From positions 1 through 9,788 of the forward strand of contig JAZTYX010000002.1 of the NCBI GenBank assembly GCA_045637095.1: 9,788 nucleotides of DNA. Reading direction: 5' to 3'. Of this stretch, positions 5,978 to 9,788 are shown one piece after another. Position numbers and translations under genes: made by a program. The stretch is from UMGS1649 sp045637095 (GTDB lineage Bacteria > Bacillota > Clostridia > TANB77 > CAG-465). Below the pieces are notes generated by a model, which saw nothing but the letters and a program-made list of their open reading frames with translations, did no database searches and was not told the origin of the DNA. The first letter of the stretch is position 1; every line of letters begins with the position of its first letter.

Positions 5978-8098
5978 ATGGAAAGCAGAAAAGAACAAAG
6001 GGAATTAAGAAGAAAAGAAAAACTACAAAGAGAAGAAAATAAGAAACTTTTCTTAAAAAGAAATAATGTAGAAACTAACGAATCTCCAATCAAAGAGAAA
6101 AAAGTTAAAGAAAAAAAGGTTAAAGAACCTAAAGAAAAGAAAGTAAAAGAGAAAAAACCTTTTGAAGATACAAAGACAAAGAAAATAATTAGAATAATAA
6201 CAGCAATACTAACATTAGTTGCTACAGTTATATTAATTATAACTTTTGTTAGGGGTGTAAAATTAAATAATGATCTTAATTTAATACCAGCAAACTATAT
6301 GAAAATACTATATTATGCTTTTGGTGGAGGGCTAGCGGTTTTAGTAGCTATGTTAGCACTAACAATATGGAAGAAATTTAGTAGCATCATAAAAGTAATA
6401 TTTGGAGTTATAGCAGCGGCAATAGTAGCATTGTGCATATATGTAAATTCAATTTTAGGTGAGTCTACAGATATATTAAAAGAAATAGACGCAGAAGCTG
6501 TGGAAACTAAGGCTTATGCGCTAGTTGTTCTTAAAGATGGTGCATACAAGAAATTGGAAGATTTATCATACAAACTATTAATGTATTATGATAATGAAAT
6601 GGGTGAAACAGAAGAAGCTATGGCTAAACTTAAAGAAGCTATAGTAATGATGTCTGAAAAAACAGACGATATCCACGAATTAGCTAAAAAGTTAATAGAT
6701 AAATCTGTAGATGCAATTCTTGTTGAAGAAGCATACTACGATCTTATTGAGGAAGATTATCCAGATTTTAGAGAACAAATATCTATACTTCATGAGTTTA
6801 ATCTAGAAGATAAAATGCCTGAAGTGGTTAAAGATGTTGCGGTAACAGAAAAACCATTTAATATATATGTAAGTGGAATAGATTCACGTTCTTCAACTAT
6901 GCCATCTAAATCTAGAAGTGATGTTAATATGGTTATTTCAGTTAACCCAACAACAAAACAAGTATTACTTGTAAACATCCCTAGAGACTATTATGTAAAA
7001 TTAAATGGTACAAGTGGATATAGAGATAAACTAACACATGCAGGTATATATGGAGTAGAGAAATCTATAAAAACAATTGAAGATTTATTAAAAATAGATA
7101 TAAACTACTACGTAAAAGTAAACTTTAATTCAGTAGTAAAAATTGTTGATGCAATAGGTGGAGTAGAAGTAAACTCAGAATACGCATTCACAACAAAAAT
7201 AGGAAAATATAAAATAACAAAAGGATTGAATAAATTAAACGGTGCAAAAACACTAGCTTTTGCTAGAGAAAGATATTCATTACCAGGTGGAGATGCAACA
7301 AGAGGTAAAAACCAACAAGCTGTTATTGATGCAGTAATTCAAAAAGTTACATCAACAACAATCCTTACAAAATTTGATGATATATTAGCTTCGGTAAAAG
7401 GAAGTTTCCAAACAAATATGTCTACAGAAAAAATGGTTGAACTAGTAAGAATGCAAATAACAGATAATGCAAAATGGACAGTATCTTCAACTGCATTAAA
7501 TGGTCTGGGTTCAAGCGAAAGAACATATTCTATGGGTAAAAGATTACTTTATGTTATGATTCCTTACGCTGGAAATATTAAACAAGCAACTAATTTAATT
7601 AATCAAATACTTGATGGTGAATTATTAGAAGGTGGTTCAATAAGTCTATCTAAATATAATGATAAACTAGTTGTTCCTAAGGGCGTATATGAAGAAGAGA
7701 AGAAAGAAGAACCAACAACTCCTGAAACTCCAACAACTCCAGAAACACCAGGCACAACACCTGATCCGGGAACACAACCTGAAAACCCAGGTACAACACC
7801 TGATCCGGGTACGCAACCAGAAAATCCAGGAACAACACCTGATCCAGGAACGCAACCAGAAAATCCGGGTACAACACCAGATCCAGGAACACAGCCTGAA
7901 AACCCAGGCACAGCACCTGATCCGGGAACACAACCAGAAAATCCAGGTACAACACCAGATCCGGAACCAACACCAGAGCCTGAGCCTGAACCAGAGCCAA
8001 AGCCAGAACCAAAACCTGAGCCTAAACCTGAACCAGAGCCAGAGCCAACTCCAACACCGACTCCAGAAAATAATGGCGGAGATGGAACAGAAGAATAA
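5978..8098 (+). CDS. LytR-CpsA-Psr (LCP) family protein with three membrane segments and Pro-rich wall-spanning tail
   Basis: LCP enzymes act outside the membrane, moving teichoic acids or other glycopolymers from lipid carriers to peptidoglycan. This protein has 706 residues. Layout: a Lys/Glu-rich cytosolic N-terminus (1-68) with KEKKVKEKKVKE repeats; membrane segments at about 69-91, 108-131 and 135-160; and an extracellular helical/mixed segment (about 165-285). Its stretch 178-260 (VVLKDGAYKKLEDL ... VDAILVEEAYYDL) recalls a shortened solute-binding fold. The LCP domain (about 293-455) has IDSR (301-304), RSD (313-315), PRD (335-337), THAG (353-356), FARER (428-432) and RGKNQQ (442-447), the conserved Arg/Asp/Gln set. 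After 575 comes a Pro-rich tail with five PGTTPDPGTQPEN units and Glu-Pro/Lys-Pro runs, ending in GTEE with no LPXTG. It is monocistronic, with its own promoter and terminator. LCP is secure; the exact substrate is not. Confidence 0.94.
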   Translation: MESRKEQRELRRKEKLQREENKKLFLKRNNVETNESPIKEKKVKEKKVKEPKEKKVKEKKPFEDTKTKKIIRIITAILTLVATVILIITFVRGVKLNNDLNLIPANYMKILYYAFGGGLAVLVAMLALTIWKKFSSIIKVIFGVIAAAIVALCIYVNSILGESTDILKEIDAEAVETKAYALVVLKDGAYKKLEDLSYKLLMYYDNEMGETEEAMAKLKEAIVMMSEKTDDIHELAKKLIDKSVDAILVEEAYYDLIEEDYPDFREQISILHEFNLEDKMPEVVKDVAVTEKPFNIYVSGIDSRSSTMPSKSRSDVNMVISVNPTTKQVLLVNIPRDYYVKLNGTSGYRDKLTHAGIYGVEKSIKTIEDLLKIDINYYVKVNFNSVVKIVDAIGGVEVNSEYAFTTKIGKYKITKGLNKLNGAKTLAFARERYSLPGGDATRGKNQQAVIDAVIQKVTSTTILTKFDDILASVKGSFQTNMSTEKMVELVRMQITDNAKWTVSSTALNGLGSSERTYSMGKRLLYVMIPYAGNIKQATNLINQILDGELLEGGSISLSKYNDKLVVPKGVYEEEKKEEPTTPETPTTPETPGTTPDPGTQPENPGTTPDPGTQPENPGTTPDPGTQPENPGTTPDPGTQPENPGTAPDPGTQPENPGTTPDPEPTPEPEPEPEPKPEPKPEPKPEPEPEPTPTPTPENNGGDGTEE
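7748..7942 (+). repeat. 39-bp tandem repeat, five copies, coding PGTTPDPGTQPEN
   Basis: Five contiguous in-frame 39-bp units encode residues 591-655 of the LCP protein, and a partial sixth unit reaches about 7963. The copies are near-identical in protein (one T to A change in unit 5) but differ at many third positions (GGA/GGT/GGC, CCA/CCT/CCG). They are therefore kept by protein-level constraint rather than being a fresh duplication. The repeat creates long open frames on the other strand that are not genes. Confidence 0.97.
7964..8068 (+). repeat. Low-complexity Pro-Glu/Pro-Lys/Pro-Thr coding tract
   Basis: An imperfect 6-bp period (CCAGAG, CCTGAA, CCAAAG, CCAACT type units) encodes alternating Pro with Glu, Lys or Thr near the end of the LCP protein. 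Such X-Pro tracts are typical extended spacers through the cell wall in Gram-positive surface proteins. Confidence 0.9.
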
Positions 8099-8104
8099 AA
8101 AATT

Positions 8105-8137
8105 AAAAGATAGAGAAAACATTCTCTATCTTTTTTT
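8105..8137 (+). terminator. Rho-independent terminator after the LCP gene
   Basis: AAAAGATAGAGAA pairs perfectly with TTCTCTATCTTTT around an AACA loop, ending in a run of seven T. It begins six bases after the stop codon. Confidence 0.92.
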
Positions 8138-8159
8138 GGTTATATATAAATAAATTTAA

Positions 8160-8188
8160 TTGAAATGTGTTAAATCGTGTGATAATAT
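8160..8188 (+). promoter_or_regulatory. Probable promoter for the DUF4230-like gene pair
   Basis: A -35 TTGAAA (8160-8165) lies 17 bases before TAATAT (8183-8188). An overlapping extended -10, TGTGATAAT (8178-8186), is an alternative register. Either predicts a start near 8193-8196 and a leader of about 75 bases that holds the inverted repeat at 8213-8235. Confidence 0.6.
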
Positions 8189-8212
8189 TAGTTCGTGGAA
8201 AATAATATGGCG

Positions 8213-8235
8213 ATGTAAATTCGCGGAATTTACAT
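8213..8235. promoter_or_regulatory. Perfect 10-bp inverted repeat in the leader of the DUF4230-like pair
   Basis: ATGTAAATTC and GAATTTACAT are exact reverse complements separated by GCG. It sits between the predicted transcription start and the AAGGGGG ribosome site (8255-8261). No T run follows, so it is not a terminator. It could be an operator or an mRNA hairpin in the 5' leader. The regulator is unknown. Confidence 0.55.
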
Positions 8236-8267
8236 TTGCTGTAACGATGAGTATAAGGGGGATAAAA

Positions 8268-8846
8268 ATGAAGGGAATAGTAGAAACAATAATTAAATCA
8301 AAGGTGTATTTGGCAATAATAATTATATTTACTATTATATTATTAATAGGTTGTGGCTTGATTATAAGAAATATTTTAAATGGCCCAGATAGATTAACCA
8401 CATCATCTTGCTTGGCAGATTTAGTTCCTGTGAACAAGATATCTGGAATAAAATATGTACATACAGGAGCAGCGCCAATATATAAAAATGATAAAAAAAC
8501 TAAAATAGATTGCCATGTAAAATATGATGCAAGGGTAAATGTAAATGTGAACTTAGATGAAGTCCAATACACATTAAATACAACGACTAAAGAAATGTTA
8601 ATTAAACTTCCGGAACTAAGTATAGAAGTTACATTAAAAGACGATGAAACATTATCATTTATACCAAAAGAACAAAATTTAGATTTAGGAAAAGTGAGAG
8701 ATGCTTGTAGAGAACATGCAATATCCACTGCTAGAGAGTCGAATACTTTTAATGAGTTGGCAATTAAAAATATTAAAACTACAATTGAGGCTATGTTAAT
8801 GCCGCTTCTTATGGACGAAGAGTATAAAATAGTTTGGGAAAACTAA
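8268..8846 (+). CDS. Membrane-anchored DUF4230-like protein, 192 aa
   Basis: I start at ATG 8268, with AAGGGGG six bases upstream and a membrane helix at the right distance. The frame stays open back to 8160, but that stretch contains the promoter and an inverted repeat, so it is not coding. Layout: short N-terminus, membrane segment at about 13-34, then an extracytoplasmic domain of about 150 residues. The domain opens with LADLVPVNKISGIKYVHTG, passes a beta-rich middle (CHVKYDARVNVNVN, LIKLPELSIEV) and ends with helices and the strand YKIVWEN. This order matches my recollection of DUF4230, a domain of unknown function. L26-I27-G28-C29 fits a lipobox formally, but hydrophobic residues follow the Cys, so a plain membrane anchor is more likely. 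It is followed after 14 bases by a second protein of the same design. Confidence 0.88.
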   Translation: MKGIVETIIKSKVYLAIIIIFTIILLIGCGLIIRNILNGPDRLTTSSCLADLVPVNKISGIKYVHTGAAPIYKNDKKTKIDCHVKYDARVNVNVNLDEVQYTLNTTTKEMLIKLPELSIEVTLKDDETLSFIPKEQNLDLGKVRDACREHAISTARESNTFNELAIKNIKTTIEAMLMPLLMDEEYKIVWEN

Positions 8847-8860
8847 ATAGGAGGTATTAT

Positions 8861-9478
8861 ATGGAACAAGAAACAACAATAAAAAACAAATCTAAGAATA
8901 ATGTATTTTTAGTAATTGTAATACTAATATTAGTTGTGCTTATAGCAGGAATTTTATATACATCAAGAACAATTGAAATATACAAGTATTACTCATTTGA
9001 TTTAGTTCCAGAATGGACAACGTTAGAATGTTATTATCGTAATGTAGCAGAAAAGGAAGAATCAGCAACAGGATTGTTAGATATTGGATATAAGAAATAT
9101 TGGTTAGAATATATTACGGTAGTTAAAATGGGGATAGAAGATACAAATCAAATAGAAATACACAAACCTAATATATTTGGAAAAGTTAAAATTTATATTC
9201 CAGAAGTAAAAGTGTTAGATGTGTCTGATCAACCGCAATCTATGAAATTGATAAAAGATACCGGCTTATTTACGACTATAACAACAGAAGAACAAAGTAA
9301 AGTGTATAATTCAGAAGTGAAAAAATTAGAAGATAAAGTTAATAGTGACAAGGAATTGTTAAATTATGCTTATGAGGATATTAAAAATAGATTAGAAGCA
9401 TATGTAATTAGTATAGGCAAACAATTTGGCAAGGAATATAAAGTAGAATGGTTAGACAAACCATTAAATACTAAATAA
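8861..9478 (+). CDS. Membrane-anchored DUF4230-like protein, 205 aa
   Basis: It starts at ATG 8861 with GGAGG (8850-8854) six bases upstream. An earlier in-frame ATG at 8834 would overlap the previous gene and lacks a ribosome site. One membrane segment lies at about 14-34, preceded by a Lys/Asn-rich cytosolic stub. The outer domain starts FDLVPEWTTLECYYRNVAE and continues with WLEYITVVKMGI, VKIYIPEVKVL, then a long charged helix (about 143-190) and YKVEWLD at the end. This is the DUF4230 order of elements, and closer to my picture of that family than the upstream paralogue. The two proteins share plan and landmarks (DLVP near the start; EYKxxW at the end) but have little overall identity, suggesting an old duplication. 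Function unknown; it forms a two-gene unit ending at the terminator at 9483. Confidence 0.9.
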   Translation: MEQETTIKNKSKNNVFLVIVILILVVLIAGILYTSRTIEIYKYYSFDLVPEWTTLECYYRNVAEKEESATGLLDIGYKKYWLEYITVVKMGIEDTNQIEIHKPNIFGKVKIYIPEVKVLDVSDQPQSMKLIKDTGLFTTITTEEQSKVYNSEVKKLEDKVNSDKELLNYAYEDIKNRLEAYVISIGKQFGKEYKVEWLDKPLNTK

Positions 9479-9482
9479 ATAA

Positions 9483-9511
9483 AAAAAGAAGAGTGATTCA
9501 CTCTTCTTTTT
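9483..9511. terminator. Bidirectional terminator between the DUF4230-like pair and tRNA-fMet
   Basis: AAAAAGAAGAGTG and CACTCTTCTTTTT pair perfectly around ATT. The T run on one side and the A run on the other mean it can end transcription from both directions. That suits its place between a plus-strand operon and a minus-strand tRNA that ends six bases away. Confidence 0.92.
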
Positions 9512-9516
9512 AATAC

Positions 9517-9592
9517 TGGTTGCGGGGACAGGACTTGAACCTGTGACCTTCGGGTTATGAGCCCGACGAGCTCCCGACTGCTCTACCCCGGG
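9517..9592 (-). tRNA. tRNA-fMet (CAT), initiator, with atypical base 2
   Basis: A 76-base cloverleaf on the minus strand with encoded CCA. The anticodon stem TCGGG/CCCGA has the three G-C pairs of initiators around loop CTCATAA (CAT). The D-arm is GAGC-AGTCGGGA-GCTC and the T-arm ACAGG-TTCAAGT-CCTGT. The acceptor reads CCCGGGG against CCCCGCA. C1-A72 is the usual initiator mismatch, but base 2 is C (position 9591) where G is normal, leaving a second mismatch C2-C71. It is a solo gene with its own promoter, converging on the DUF4230-like unit. Confidence 0.93.
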
Positions 9593-9604
9593 ATTTGTAC
9601 AATA

Positions 9605-9633
9605 AGTATAATATAATTATATGTAAATGTCAA
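9605..9633 (-). promoter_or_regulatory. Sigma-A promoter for tRNA-fMet
   Basis: On the minus strand a perfect -35 TTGACA (9633-9628), a 17-base spacer and -10 TATACT (9610-9605). The start would be a few bases before the tRNA 5' end at 9592. The strong match supports an expressed tRNA despite its unusual acceptor. Confidence 0.85.
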
Positions 9634-9661
9634 CAAAAATATCAAAAAATATTAACTTTTA

Positions 9662-9690
9662 TTGTAAATTATCTATACTTATGGTATAAT
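9662..9690 (+). promoter_or_regulatory. Promoter for the gene entering at 9723
   Basis: -35 TTGTAA (9662-9667), a 17-base spacer and a perfect -10 TATAAT (9685-9690) with an extended TGG just before it. The start would be near 9697. It is divergent from the tRNA-fMet promoter. Confidence 0.75.
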
Positions 9691-9722
9691 GTTTTTTGTC
9701 AAGTAAGACTGGAGGGAATAAA

Positions 9723-9788
9723 ATGATTGGATGGATTGCATGGGTGCTTATAGGATTAACACTTTTAGTAGGAGTAGCTTTAATAATA
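9723..9788 (+). CDS. Start of a membrane protein, partial (22 codons)
   Basis: ATG 9723 follows GGAGGG (9711-9716) and a good promoter. The visible 22 residues (MIGWIAWVLIGLTLLVGVAL and on) form one strongly hydrophobic helix with no leading charge. It is the N-terminal membrane segment of a protein that runs off the window; too little is present to name it. Confidence 0.7.
   Translation, partial: MIGWIAWVLIGLTLLVGVALII

Noticed and set aside
7748..7942. 39-bp repeats as a CRISPR array
   Set aside because: The units are contiguous with no spacers, are in frame with the LCP protein, and vary at third codon positions.
7603..8153. Long open frames on both strands overlapping the Pro-rich repeat region
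   Set aside because: They arise from the 39-bp repeat, whose length is a multiple of three, and the Pro-codon bias, which leave other frames free of stops. They have no plausible ribosome site or composition of their own.
8160..8267. N-terminal extension of the first DUF4230-like protein
   Set aside because: The frame is open but includes the promoter and inverted repeat, encodes no family-like sequence, and ATG 8268 has the proper ribosome site.
8346..8357. Lipoprotein signal (L-I-G-C) in the first DUF4230-like protein
   Set aside because: It matches the lipobox pattern, but the residues after Cys29 stay hydrophobic (GLII), more like the middle of a membrane helix.

Overview
The window looks like a chromosomal stretch from a low-GC Gram-positive bacterium (Bacillota, probably an uncultured clostridium-like or related gut lineage). 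The grounds are the strong A+T bias, AGA/ATA-rich codon use, consensus GGAGG ribosome binding sites, sigma-A promoters, a glmS-type self-cleaving leader, and an LCP-family envelope protein. I cannot fix the class from sequence alone. I see no mobile element, CRISPR array, rRNA or clear sign of recent transfer.

Layout. Minus strand, 2-1798: complete glmS (glucosamine-6-phosphate synthase), with a glmS ribozyme/riboswitch leader (about 1825-1977) and a clear promoter (2037-2065). Divergent from it is a plus-strand operon with its own promoter (2127-2155) and a 14-bp palindrome. It encodes an unannotated 41-residue coiled-coil peptide (2199-2324), an unrecognised 574-residue cytosolic coiled-coil/repeat protein (2337-4061), and a short-chain dehydrogenase resembling YmfI, the EF-P 5-aminopentanone reductase (4104-4841). 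A terminator follows. Next come a solo elongator tRNA-Met (4987-5063) and a cysteine-rich multi-pass membrane protein (5120-5857). Then follows a monocistronic LCP protein (5978-8098) with three membrane segments and a long Pro-rich wall-spanning tail built from 39-bp repeats. A two-gene unit of small membrane-anchored DUF4230-like proteins (8268-8846, 8861-9478) ends at a terminator that appears bidirectional. Facing it on the minus strand is an initiator tRNA-fMet (9517-9592) with an unusual second base. The window closes with the first 22 codons of another membrane protein (9723 onward).

How the parts relate. Two units bear on the cell envelope: glmS makes the amino-sugar precursor of peptidoglycan and teichoic acids under ribozyme feedback, and the LCP protein belongs to the family that attaches anionic glycopolymers to peptidoglycan. 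Two units bear on translation: both methionine tRNAs and possibly EF-P modification. Most units carry their own promoter and hairpin terminator, so this is mostly a row of small independent units. The best candidates for something undescribed are the small peptide plus 574-residue protein, the Cys-rich membrane protein that seems to depend on tRNA read-through, and the paired DUF4230 proteins.
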